A stretch of DNA of 33,778 nt from an uncultured Bacteroidota bacterium (GTDB lineage: Bacteria > Bacteroidota > Bacteroidia > Flavobacteriales > Flavobacteriaceae), in NCBI GenBank assembly GCA_902523635.1, contig CABZAE010000008.1:1-33778 (forward strand), in the 5' to 3' direction. The notes under the pieces were generated by a model that did no database searches, was not told the origin of the DNA, and saw only the letters and a list, made by a program, of their open reading frames with translations. The position numbers were made by a program, and so were the translations under genes. Below, one piece after another: positions 15,473 to 23,600 of this stretch; position 1 is the stretch's first letter; each line of letters opens with the position of its first letter.

Positions 15473-16105
15473 TTAAAGTTTGCCTTTATAGATATTATTT
15501 TTCTTTAATGCCATTCTGTATTCAGCAAGAATGACTTTAACATCATCTACCATGTTATTGTTGATATCTGCAACGAACCTAGAATCATAGCCAAATTTTT
15601 TTTCTTCTCCGTCATCTCTTCCCCTAAGATTTCCATCTCTGTCAATTATAAACACATGAGATGTTCCAAGTTCTGAGTCTAACGTCAAATTCGTTTTGAG
15701 ACTTTTAAAAACACTTAACAAATCATTCTCCTGAAGGGTAATAAATTTCCAATTTTTAAAATTTGTTTTTGTCAAACGGTTAAGCTCAAAAAGTAAATCG
15801 GCAGACGATTTTTCTGTTCCAGGAGGTTGTAATATCAAAAACTGAAAATCTGCAAACTCATGGAATCTTTTGTAAATTTCTTGATTTAGGTTACCGGCAT
15901 CTCCATACCTATCTCCTATATTTTTTCCAAAAAAACCTAGAATTGTAATTTTATTTTTTAAACTTTCGTTTGACAACTCAGAAATCTCCATGATATTTCT
16001 TGTTACAACAGGAAGTTTTGCAAAATTGTTAATACCTGAGGCAAAAAAAAGGTAAACAATAAGTGGAAGGACAAAAAGTGTAGTAAGTACTATATACTTT
16101 CTCAT
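15473..16105 (-). CDS. Membrane-anchored, cysteine-free SCO-like protein
   Basis: A 210-residue protein with one N-terminal anchor (about 5-22) and a thioredoxin-like domain. It looks like a degenerate tandem copy of SCO. FKNWKFITLQENDLLSVFKSL parallels SKNWHFLTGNINDIYDL, and TSHVFIIDRDGNLRGRDD parallels EHQGFFALIDKEGYIRSREN with the His kept (H150). Where SCO has FFFTRCPSIC, this protein has GFFGKNIGDRYG (57-68), and it contains no cysteine at all. It therefore cannot bind copper through CxxxC or do disulfide exchange. I believe similar proteins occur at this site in other flavobacteria. Possible roles are a partner subunit of SCO or an assembly scaffold; none is shown. Confidence 0.82.
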   Translation of the reverse strand: MRKYIVLTTLFVLPLIVYLFFASGINNFAKLPVVTRNIMEISELSNESLKNKITILGFFGKNIGDRYGDAGNLNQEIYKRFHEFADFQFLILQPPGTEKSSADLLFELNRLTKTNFKNWKFITLQENDLLSVFKSLKTNLTLDSELGTSHVFIIDRDGNLRGRDDGEEKKFGYDSRFVADINNNMVDDVKVILAEYRMALKKNNIYKGKL

Positions 16106-16127
16106 TATTGAAAGAAAAATAATTTAA

Positions 16128-16511
16128 CTAGAAATTCCAACTGACAAAACCTTCGTACAAAACATCATAGATGTAATTTCCCTCCACTAGTAATATGAAA
16201 ACCAAGTATGCAATAAGAAAAATAAGAGTAATCACAATTGATGCTTGCAAACCACTTTTCTCATCTCTTAAATGCATAAAATCCCAAGCAATGTAATACG
16301 CTTTTATCAAAGTTAAAATGATAAAAATCCAATTGATAAGTTTTGTTGATAGAAAAGTATTCATCAATATTTCAGGTTTCAAAATTCCAAGAGCAACTTC
16401 AATTATGGTCACGACTGAGAGGAAAAATAAAACCCCCCAAATCTTTTGCTGGTTTGATTTAAACTTCCATAAACCTCTAAAAATTTCTAATTTATGTGCT
16501 TTGTGTTCCAT
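16128..16511 (-). CDS. Cytochrome c oxidase subunit IV family protein
   Basis: A 127-residue protein with three transmembrane helices (about 25-45, 58-76 and 88-112) and a histidine-bearing N terminus (MEHKAHKLEIFRGLWKF). The pattern is that of bacterial COX4/CyoD-type subunits: SVVTIIEVALGIL, AYYIAWDFMHLRDEKSGL and ASIVITLIFLIAYLVFIL. The YIAWDFMHL segment is characteristic of the Bacteroidota form. It is a small accessory subunit of the haem-copper oxidase. It begins 12 bases after subunit III and precedes the SCO-like pair by 22 bases. Confidence 0.9.
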   Translation of the reverse strand: MEHKAHKLEIFRGLWKFKSNQQKIWGVLFFLSVVTIIEVALGILKPEILMNTFLSTKLINWIFIILTLIKAYYIAWDFMHLRDEKSGLQASIVITLIFLIAYLVFILLVEGNYIYDVLYEGFVSWNF

Positions 16512-16523
16512 AAATAGTATTAT

Positions 16524-17504
16524 TTAAACAAGATAGAAAAACGTAAAAACAAATACCCAGACTAAATCCACAAAATGCCAGTATAATCCAACTTTTTCCA
16601 CCATTTCATAATGACCTCTCCTTTCATATGTGCCAATAAGTACATTAAAGAAAATTATTATATTAATGATAACTCCTGACAATACATGAAATCCATGAAA
16701 TCCAGTAATGAAAAAAAAGAAATCAGCAAATAATCTGTTCCCATATTCATTTCGAATTAAATTAGCACCTTCAACAACATATTTAGCTTGTTGAATCTTT
16801 TTTAAGGACTCCTCTCTACTCAATCTAATTTTGTGACCCTTTTCATCAAGTTTTTCAGTTTTAATTATCAAATCATTATTTGAACGAAAACCAGTTATGA
16901 CTTCATCAACAGTGAATGTTGGCAAACTAGATTCACTTGTGAACCAAATCCCTTTTTTTCTTAGATTTTGCGTTCTATCCTTCGGCTGACTCATAGAAAA
17001 ATCCCTGAGTGCAACTCTTTTACCAGTGATTTGGTTTTCAAATTGGTAAATTTGACCACCTCTAGTTTCAACTGCACCATATTCTCCTCTGATAAAATTA
17101 TTCCATTCCCAAGCTTGAGACCCCACAAAAACTGCTCCACCAACAATGGTCAAAGCCATATAAAAAGTAACCTTTTTTTTATCCATGTGATGTCCTGCAT
17201 CGACAGCTAAAACCATAGTAACTGAAGAAAAAATTAAAATGAATGTCATCAGGGCCACATAATACATCGGGGCATCAACACCATGTAAGAACGGAAAATG
17301 TGTAAAAACCTCATCAGCTATGGGCCATGAATCGATATTCTTGAATCTTGAAAATCCATAAGCAACAAGAAAACCTGAGAATGTTAGCGCATCGGAAACT
17401 ATAAAAAACCACATCATCAACTTTCCATAACTAGCCTTGAATGGCTTGTTACCACCCTCCCATAAATCTTCTTCTTGTAATGATGATGAAATTGAAGTGC
17501 TCAC
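16524..17504 (-). CDS. Cytochrome c oxidase subunit III, long form with loop insertion (GTG start)
   Basis: Oxidase subunit III, 326 residues. Seen: KLMMWFFIVSDALTFSGFLVAYGFSRF at the first helix, SSVTMVLAVDAGHHMDKKK, GSQAWEWNNFIRGEYG, and the C-terminal FFFITGFHGFHVLSGVIINI plus VGLYWHFVDLVWVFVFTFFYLV, with the family WHFVDxVW signature. Between about 140 and 255 a soluble, charged insertion of roughly 115 residues separates helices; typical CyoC is about 200 residues. I recall this insertion in other flavobacteria. Start: an in-frame TAA sits immediately before GTG 17504, so GTG is the only sensible start. It lies 36 bases after a second, short subunit III-like gene. Confidence 0.93.
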   Translation of the reverse strand: MSTSISSSLQEEDLWEGGNKPFKASYGKLMMWFFIVSDALTFSGFLVAYGFSRFKNIDSWPIADEVFTHFPFLHGVDAPMYYVALMTFILIFSSVTMVLAVDAGHHMDKKKVTFYMALTIVGGAVFVGSQAWEWNNFIRGEYGAVETRGGQIYQFENQITGKRVALRDFSMSQPKDRTQNLRKKGIWFTSESSLPTFTVDEVITGFRSNNDLIIKTEKLDEKGHKIRLSREESLKKIQQAKYVVEGANLIRNEYGNRLFADFFFFITGFHGFHVLSGVIINIIIFFNVLIGTYERRGHYEMVEKVGLYWHFVDLVWVFVFTFFYLV

Positions 17505-17522
17505 TTAGTTAAATTATCATAA

Positions 17523-17530
17523 CAAATTTA
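17523..17530 (-). promoter_or_regulatory. Possible internal -7 box before the long subunit III gene
   Basis: Minus-strand TAAATTTG matches TAnnTTTG and lies 18 bases before the GTG start, in the 36-base gap between the two subunit III genes. No TTG sits at the usual distance upstream, so it may be chance in AT-rich DNA. Confidence 0.22.
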
Positions 17531-17540
17531 CACAATTTTA

Positions 17541-18119
17541 CTATCTAAAGAAATATAAAAACACAAATAAATATAACCAAAGTCCGCCTAAAAAATGCCA
17601 AAAAGTAACAGCTAGCTCAAAACCTAATTTTTCTTTTAAATATTTGTTTTTGAGATTATTTATTATAACAACGCTCAATACAACTAATCCTGCAAATAAG
17701 TGAACCAAATGTAAAGCAGTTAATACATATAAAAAAGATGTTGTTACTGTACTTTGGGCACCAGTGAAAAAATAACCTTGATTAATAATTGAATTAAAAC
17801 CATATATCTGTAAGGCTACAAAAAAAATTCCAAGTAAAAATGTTACAGTTAACCATTTATTAGTATTCTTTATTTCATTTTTAAATAAATATTTCTTAGC
17901 AAGCCAAATAGTCAAACTACTTAGGGTAATAACTAGTGTACTAATAGAGAAGCTAATTGGTAAATCGAAGTTCTTTAGCCAATCAGGACGGGCTTTACTA
18001 ACAATGTAGGCACTTGTTAAACCAGCAAAAGTCATTGCTATACTTAAGAGAGAAAAAAGCAACATCATTTTTTTTGCCTTAATTGTTTTCAAGCGCAATT
18101 CATTCTTCTCTAAATCCAT
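17541..18119 (-). CDS. Cytochrome c oxidase subunit III family protein, short form
   Basis: A 192-residue protein with five predicted helices and the subunit III fold. Seen: MLLFSLLSIAMTFAGLTSAYIVSKARPDW at the N terminus, TALHLVHLFAGLVVLSVVI, and LAVTFWHFLGGLWLYLFVFLYFF, where the WHF motif parallels the WHFVDLVW of the long form. It lacks the loop insertion. The ATG lies 10 bases inside the end of ctaB, so the two are coupled. Two subunit III homologues in one cluster suggests either a heteromeric arrangement or one structural and one assembly role. This is usual in flavobacteria as far as I recall. Confidence 0.9.
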   Translation of the reverse strand: MDLEKNELRLKTIKAKKMMLLFSLLSIAMTFAGLTSAYIVSKARPDWLKNFDLPISFSISTLVITLSSLTIWLAKKYLFKNEIKNTNKWLTVTFLLGIFFVALQIYGFNSIINQGYFFTGAQSTVTTSFLYVLTALHLVHLFAGLVVLSVVIINNLKNKYLKEKLGFELAVTFWHFLGGLWLYLFVFLYFFR

Positions 18120-19024
18120 AAAACGTATTTATCTAAAACAAAAATAGTTTGTACAAGTGTCAAACAAATTACACTTGCATTAAAAAGTTTTTTTGCTGAG
18201 TTTGTACTCATTTGGCTGTAAAGTTGAATAGAAAAATATAGCATTACTATTCCAATAATTCCAATCAAAATTGCCGAAAAAACAGATAAATGTAGACCTC
18301 CAGTAAATCCACTTACGGGAAGTAAACAGATCATAATCATCCAAATTGTGTACAAAACTGTTTGCAATGCAGAAGATTTATCTTTTTTCTTTGTTGGCAG
18401 TAAATTAATTCCAGCCTTTTCATAATCCTCTTGTAACATCCACCCTAGTGCCCAAAAGTGTGGAAATTGCCAAAAGAACTGTATTGAGAACAATGTTATT
18501 GCCTCAATACCAAATTCATTCGTTGCTGCAATCCAACCTAACATGAATGGAATTGCACCGGGAATTGCTCCAACAAATACTGAAAGAGGTGTTTTCTGCT
18601 TTAAAGGTGTGTAAATACAAGCATAAATGAAAATAGATATTGAACCGAAAAGGGCAGTAGTTGCATTAATTCTGTACAATACAACAACTCCAATCATTGT
18701 TAAAAAAACAGCAACTAAAAAGGCAACTGAAATCGAAACTCTTCCAGAGGGAATTGGTCTGTTTTTTGTTCTATTCATAACAGCATCAGAATCTTTCTCG
18801 ATAATTTGATTGAATATGTTAGAAGAACCGACCATACAATAGCCTCCTATAACCAATAAAAAAATGACATCAAAATTAATTTCGTCAGCGGCAATTAGAA
18901 AACCAGCCAAGGATGAGAATACAACACTTAAAGCCAATCTTGCTTTGGTTAGTTCAAAAAAATCTGAAAAAATTGACTTTAGAGGACTACTTATAGTATT
19001 ATGTTCCTGTAAACTTGTTGCCAT
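18110..19024 (-). CDS. ctaB: Haem O synthase (protohaem IX farnesyltransferase)
   Basis: UbiA-family membrane prenyltransferase that adds a farnesyl group to haem b, giving haem O for the oxidase. Seen, 304 residues, with about nine helices: FFELTKARLALSVVFSSLAGFL, then SNIFNQIIEKDSDAVMNRTKNRPIPSGRVS holding the first Asp-rich motif (N72, E76, D80, with Glu at the middle position), and ALGWMLQEDYEKAGINLLPT for the second. The ATG at 19024 is preferred over GTG 19036, because a strong promoter box at 19038-19045 would place the transcript start at or below 19036. Its last 10 bases overlap the short subunit III gene. It is the first gene of the oxidase assembly operon. Confidence 0.94.
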   Translation of the reverse strand: MATSLQEHNTISSPLKSIFSDFFELTKARLALSVVFSSLAGFLIAADEINFDVIFLLVIGGYCMVGSSNIFNQIIEKDSDAVMNRTKNRPIPSGRVSISVAFLVAVFLTMIGVVVLYRINATTALFGSISIFIYACIYTPLKQKTPLSVFVGAIPGAIPFMLGWIAATNEFGIEAITLFSIQFFWQFPHFWALGWMLQEDYEKAGINLLPTKKKDKSSALQTVLYTIWMIMICLLPVSGFTGGLHLSVFSAILIGIIGIVMLYFSIQLYSQMSTNSAKKLFNASVICLTLVQTIFVLDKYVLWI

Positions 19025-19037
19025 AAATATGAGCACG

Positions 19038-19067
19038 CAAAATTAATGTAATTATGAAAATAAACAA
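19038..19067 (-). promoter_or_regulatory. Promoter of the ctaB-cox operon
   Basis: On the minus strand TTG (19067-19065) is followed after 19 bases by TAATTTTG (19045-19038), matching both halves of the Bacteroidota consensus TTG-N(17-23)-TAnnTTTG. The predicted transcript would start near 19032, only a few bases before ATG 19024, so the mRNA is almost leaderless. This lies in the 66-base gap after tonB. Confidence 0.55.
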
Positions 19068-19090
19068 TAGTAAAGTAATTATCTATTCGA

Positions 19091-19789
19091 TTATTGCAAT
19101 CTGAAAGTAATTGGAATGCTGAAAGGAACTCTTACAGGTCTTCCTCTTTGCTTTCCAGGTGTCATCCTAGGAAGTTTTGAGATAATCCTATTTGCTTCTT
19201 TTTCTAAATTTTTATCAGGACCTCTTGTTCGAATTCCGCTAATGTTTCCATCTTTTCCAATCATAAACTGAACAAAAACTCTACCTTGAATACCCATTTC
19301 TTGAGCTATTTCAGGGTATCTGAAATTTTTACTTATGTGTTTTTGTATCTGCTCTTGAAAACATTTTCTTCTGTCAGATTTTGGAACTCTTTCACATCCA
19401 GGAAATAAAGGAACATCTTCAATGATTGCAAAAGGAACATCAACATCAACCTCTTCCTCAAGAACCTCTACCTCTTCGACAACCTCCTCTTGATCAGTCT
19501 CGGTTGACTCGATTATTGTTTCCTCGATTTCTTCCTCATCTTCAACAACTTCAATAATTTCAGGAGCTGGAGGGGGTGGGGGTGGAGGTGGTGTTTTTAT
19601 TTGTTCCGTAATTGGTATTTCCTCATCATCGTCATCCTCAACATTTAATGACTCAAGGTCATATTGTCTTTCGTATGATTTAAACTCAATTGCCTGCCAT
19701 GAAATAAATAATATAAGGCACAAACCAGCAGCTAAAAACAGTCCACTGTATTTTCTTAAATCGGCTTTAGGATTTTTCTTTTTTTGCAT
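19091..19789 (-). CDS. TonB family energy transducer
   Basis: Transmits proton-motive force from ExbB/ExbD to outer-membrane TonB-dependent transporters. Seen, 232 residues: cytoplasmic basic start, a single anchor at about 14-32 (LFLAAGLCLILFISW), an acidic patch, eight consecutive prolines (67-74) then AP, a very acidic Glu/Val segment at about 77-117, and a TonB C-terminal domain from about 120 (IEDVPLFPGCE, HISKNFRYPEIAQEMGIQGRVFVQFMIGKDGNI, PGKQRGRPVRVPFSIPITFRLQ). The YPEIAxExGIQGRVFVQF signature is clear. ExbB and ExbD are not in the window. It follows the VanZ-like gene by 44 bases and precedes the ctaB promoter. Confidence 0.95.
   Translation of the reverse strand: MQKKKNPKADLRKYSGLFLAAGLCLILFISWQAIEFKSYERQYDLESLNVEDDDDEEIPITEQIKTPPPPPPPPAPEIIEVVEDEEEIEETIIESTETDQEEVVEEVEVLEEEVDVDVPFAIIEDVPLFPGCERVPKSDRRKCFQEQIQKHISKNFRYPEIAQEMGIQGRVFVQFMIGKDGNISGIRTRGPDKNLEKEANRIISKLPRMTPGKQRGRPVRVPFSIPITFRLQ
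19569..19593 (+). other. G-rich tract in tonB, possible two-tier G-quadruplex
   Basis: The polyproline codons of tonB give a plus-strand run G2-A-G5-T-G5-T-G2-A-G2-T-G2, an extreme local G content in a window that is otherwise strongly AT-rich. The pattern permits a two-tetrad quadruplex on the template strand for tonB transcription. The simplest explanation is coding need for proline (CCN). Confidence 0.4.
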
Positions 19790-19833
19790 AAAACTCGATA
19801 TAAAGTTAAAGTAATTTTTTTTTTTATAAAAAG

Positions 19834-20184
19834 CTAGTTTGAATTATTTTTATAGTAAAGGGCATAGCCTAACGATAAAGACATAACAATTCCAGTGAGA
19901 TTCGCTAGCATATCAAATATTTCAAAATGTCGATTAATTGGAAGAATTCCCTGTAAAATCTCTGAAAAAAAACCAATACCTATAACCATGTATATGTATT
20001 TGTTAAATAAGTGAAATTTTTCATCAAAACCGACCTTTATCCAGAATCCTGACATAATAATGTAAACCAAGAAATGCATTAACTTATCATTTAAGCTGAA
20101 AATTTTCTTTGGCAACTCTGGAATTGGAATAAGGGAGACAACAATAACAAATATGGTGAAAAAGATTGCTGTTTTTTTTAACAA
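19834..20184 (-). CDS. VanZ-like family membrane protein (TTG start)
   Basis: A 116-residue protein with four predicted helices. Seen: LNDKLMHFLVYIIMSGFW and GFFSEILQGILPINRHFEIFDMLANLTGIVMSLSLGY, the two conserved VanZ-like blocks (DKxxHFxxY and ExxQ...R..xxxDxxANxxG). VanZ itself gives low-level teicoplanin resistance; most homologues have no known role, so no resistance is claimed. Start: the TAA of gcvH lies directly upstream in the same frame and no ATG occurs before residue 36, so TTG 20184 must be the start if the first helix is real. The gcvH-vanZ pairing recurs in flavobacteria as far as I recall. Confidence 0.87.
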   Translation of the reverse strand: MLKKTAIFFTIFVIVVSLIPIPELPKKIFSLNDKLMHFLVYIIMSGFWIKVGFDEKFHLFNKYIYMVIGIGFFSEILQGILPINRHFEIFDMLANLTGIVMSLSLGYALYYKNNSN

Positions 20185-20565
20185 TTAAGCTCCAATTAAT
20201 TTTGCATATGCATCTGCATCAAGTAAATCATTCAATTCATTATCATCATCTATTTCCATTTTAATAATCCAACCATCTCCATACGGATCCTCATTTATGA
20301 TTTCTGGACTATCTTCAATTTTTTGATTTACTTCAATAACCTTTCCAGAAACTGGAATAAATAAATCTGAAACGGTTTTAACTGCTTCTACAGACCCAAA
20401 AACTTCTTCCTGTTTAAGACTTTCATCAACAGTCTCTACCTCTACATAAACTATGTCTCCAAGCTCTCCTTGAGCATAATCAGTAATACCAACAGTAGCA
20501 GTATTTCCGTTTATTTCAATCCATTCGTGGTCCTTAGTATACTTTAATTCAGATTTAATATTCAT
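20185..20565 (-). CDS. gcvH: Glycine cleavage system H protein
   Basis: Lipoyl carrier that shuttles the methylamine group between the P, T and L proteins of glycine decarboxylase; cytosolic. Seen, 126 residues, full family length: YTKDHEWIEINGNTATVGITDYAQGELGDIVYVEV at the N terminus, the lipoylation site GSVEAVKTVSDL with K63, and NEDPYGDGWIIKMEIDD. All expected elements are present, so the protein should be functional. GcvT and GcvP are not in the window. The TAA stop is followed with no gap, in the same frame, by the TTG start of the VanZ-like gene. It lies 52 bases after sprA. Confidence 0.96.
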   Translation of the reverse strand: MNIKSELKYTKDHEWIEINGNTATVGITDYAQGELGDIVYVEVETVDESLKQEEVFGSVEAVKTVSDLFIPVSGKVIEVNQKIEDSPEIINEDPYGDGWIIKMEIDDDNELNDLLDADAYAKLIGA

Positions 20566-20617
20566 ATTGAGAAATTTGTTCAGTAAATGTAAGTTTTAAA
20601 TACATTTTTTCATAAAA

Positions 20618-23600
20618 TTAATCACCAAAATTGTACCTTAAAGTTAATCCTGATCTTATTGTTGTTTGTGGAAATGCAGTTGAAATTGCAAATTCCGAAA
20701 ATAAATGGTCATAGAAAAATACTGCATTAAAATTTTTGCTTAAAGCATAATCAGCTGAAAGCTTGAATGACCAAATAGATTGACCAGCAGTAACTCTGTT
20801 TTCTAGAAGATCTAAATTCCTTATAATCGTGATATTATCTCTGTAATTTAAATCTGCCTTAATATTTAAGTCACCACTAGAAACAGATTGTCTTCCTCTA
20901 ATATTATTTCTAAACTTTAAATCCTTAACTCTGTATCCAAAACCAATTGAATAATCCATTCCAGACGACTCAGTTAGTAAATTATTGTCTAAACTAAGAG
21001 ATAAAGCACGGTCTTTTTTCAACTCCATTAAGACTCTAATAGAACTTTTGAATTCCATATCGATTTTCAAAAGCGGATTGAATTGTTCAACTAAGTTTAC
21101 ATTTGTGTAAAGTGTCTCATTTAAAAAATTTCCAGACTGATCAGTTAGCATATTATTTTCTGTATCAAATTCTAAATTTGATTTAAAACTGTTTAGTGTA
21201 TAGCTTGATCTGTATGAGTGGCTCAAACTGAATCTTTTGAACCTGTCTTTAAAAAATTCAAAATTTAAAAATCCTGTATATTGAATTGACCAATTCGGTA
21301 GTGGGGTACTTTTTATTGCATTAAGGGAAATATTATTTGGATCTGATCCAGTATATGCAGCAACAAATGAAGGTATTAAAACTGCTTGGTTATTTTTTCC
21401 ATATCCTTTGGGAAACCCAAATTCATCAAATTGGCCATTTGAATTTCCATTTAATAAGGCAAGTCTTTTTGCAATAATTAGTCGGTTTTTTTGAAAAGTT
21501 TCGAAGTTTTTAGAATTATACTGATCACTCTTTTCAAATGAGGTTCCAATCATAATTGTTGAAATTGAAAAATTCCCAGATCTGTATGGATTCAAAGAAT
21601 TATATTCATTATTGATAACAGAAAAATTTTCAAAGAAGTTTTCAGAAAAAGACCTGTTCGCATTGATGTCAATACTAAAATCATCAATCCAATTTATTTC
21701 AGCAACCAAATCAAATTTATTATTATGGACCATTGTATATTGTTCATTAAAGCTTGGAAATTCAGTAAGCCACCCATTTTTTGCAGCTTCAAATCTGATA
21801 TCTGATTGACTTCCGAAAACGAAGCCTAATGAAGGCTTCGTAGTTCCAAAAAAACCCAGTGATTCTGTATATCCTGGTAATACTTGACCATTATTTTCTG
21901 AATAATTAAACCTTAATCTTGATATTCCAGATGCAAATCCTATTAATGTATTTTTTATTTTTTGTGATGTTGTTGATGGTTTACTTTTTTTAACAAGACC
22001 TAAGTTTCTATAAAGCTTTGATAAATTAAAAGATGTATTAATGGATTGAGTATTTGCATTTTGAATAGTATTTACTCTGCCTAAAACATTTCCATTTTCA
22101 TCTTGAACTTGAGACATAGCATCTGAACCTCTTTCCCAACTGAAATCTCCATTATAACTGTAATTTGAGGAAATAAAATCAATAAAAGGAAACAGTTTGA
22201 ATGGAATATCATAATTTAATCTCAAGGATTGATTGTGTGAATATGTTTCACCTGTATTCCAAAATCCATCCCAAATTTCAAAATCCTTGTCAACAATTAA
22301 GTCACCATTTTCATCTTTCTTTAGATAATTTTTAACAATACTATTATTTGATGCAGAGAAATCAATTCTAAAAGAATTCGTTAAATTTTGACTTAAACTA
22401 AGATCCCAATCAAACATAAAATTTCTTTGTTGTATCTCGGGAAGTCCAATTTGTTTTGATGCATCAGCACCTTCAATGTACACCTCTCTGAATCTTTGAC
22501 TATTAAAAGCTCTATTAATGTTCGAGTTAAAAGAAATACTTGAAATCAATGGGTTAAGATTGAACTCACTTAGCCACTTCAAATATGATTTTTCACTCAG
22601 GAAACTTAAACTTTTGAAAGGAGTGATAACAAATGGGTTCAAATCAAAGCTATATTGCAATCCAGTCCTAACAGTTTTTTTAGTGAGATTTTCAATTTCA
22701 AAATCATGCTCAATTTCTTGATTATAACTATATGAAAAATCAAAATTTTCTATGTCATAAACCCTTTGCTTTTGACCTTCAGACCTGTTTTTACGTAAAC
22801 CTATCAAACTAATATTTTTAGACTGTCTAAATGAAACCGCTTGGTTTTTAATAGAATCTCTTTGTGATTTTCTTGTACTGGAAAGCAATCTGTCATTTAA
22901 TTTTATATCCTGGTAATATGGATCATACTCGGGGGTGGATGTTTGATTATTGATAGAGTAAGCAATAGGAATTTGTAATCCCCATTTAACAGGTAAAAAT
23001 TTCCCAAAGTTAATACTTCCAACAAAACCATATTGATTCATGTCCTCCCTGCTTCTTTGATTTGGAGTTTTATCTATTGATCCAAATCCAACGGTTGACA
23101 TTTTACCTGATACTGACACATTTCCAATATCTGCCAAATTTGCATCAATTGAACCCATAGCTGCCCACCCTCCTTTTCCTTCAATATCAGACAGCCTAAG
23201 CTCATTAAACCAAACTTCTGCGGAAAGTAAATCTCCCGGATTTAAAGAAGGGTTTTTAACACCAATCATTAAACTTTTTATACTTCCAATTGACGGATTT
23301 CCTTTGATAGCAAATTTATATTTTTTGTTTCCCGGTAATGATGAAATAGGAGCGAATTCATCAATAATATCTAAGTTTTCATCAAAATATACTGTGTTAA
23401 TTGAGTTTACCCCACCATCTAACGTTAAGGCTTTTAATTTAGTCAGCTTTTCTAATAAAAAATCAATTGAATTGGATTCGGGTTCCCATACTGCTTCAGA
23501 GGATAACCTATTGGTAGTGCCTTTTTTGTAAGCAGTTGGCTTAAGAGGAACTTCAATTTGGTAATAGTTTTCGCTGAAATCAGAACCTATTCTTAAAAAA

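Noticed and set aside
18110-19036. GTG 19036 as start of ctaB
   Set aside because: The likely transcript start, set by the promoter box at 19038-19045, falls at or below it. ATG 19024 is in frame and gives a normal N terminus.
19834-20184. Teicoplanin resistance role for the VanZ-like protein
   Set aside because: Only the VanZ-like fold is shown. No other van genes are nearby, and most family members are of unknown function.
20587-20611. AAATGTA...TACATTT inverted repeat between sprA and gcvH
   Set aside because: In the direction of transcription it is not followed by T residues, and the near-match TACATTTA lacks both the final G and an upstream TTG. It is neither a convincing terminator nor a convincing promoter.
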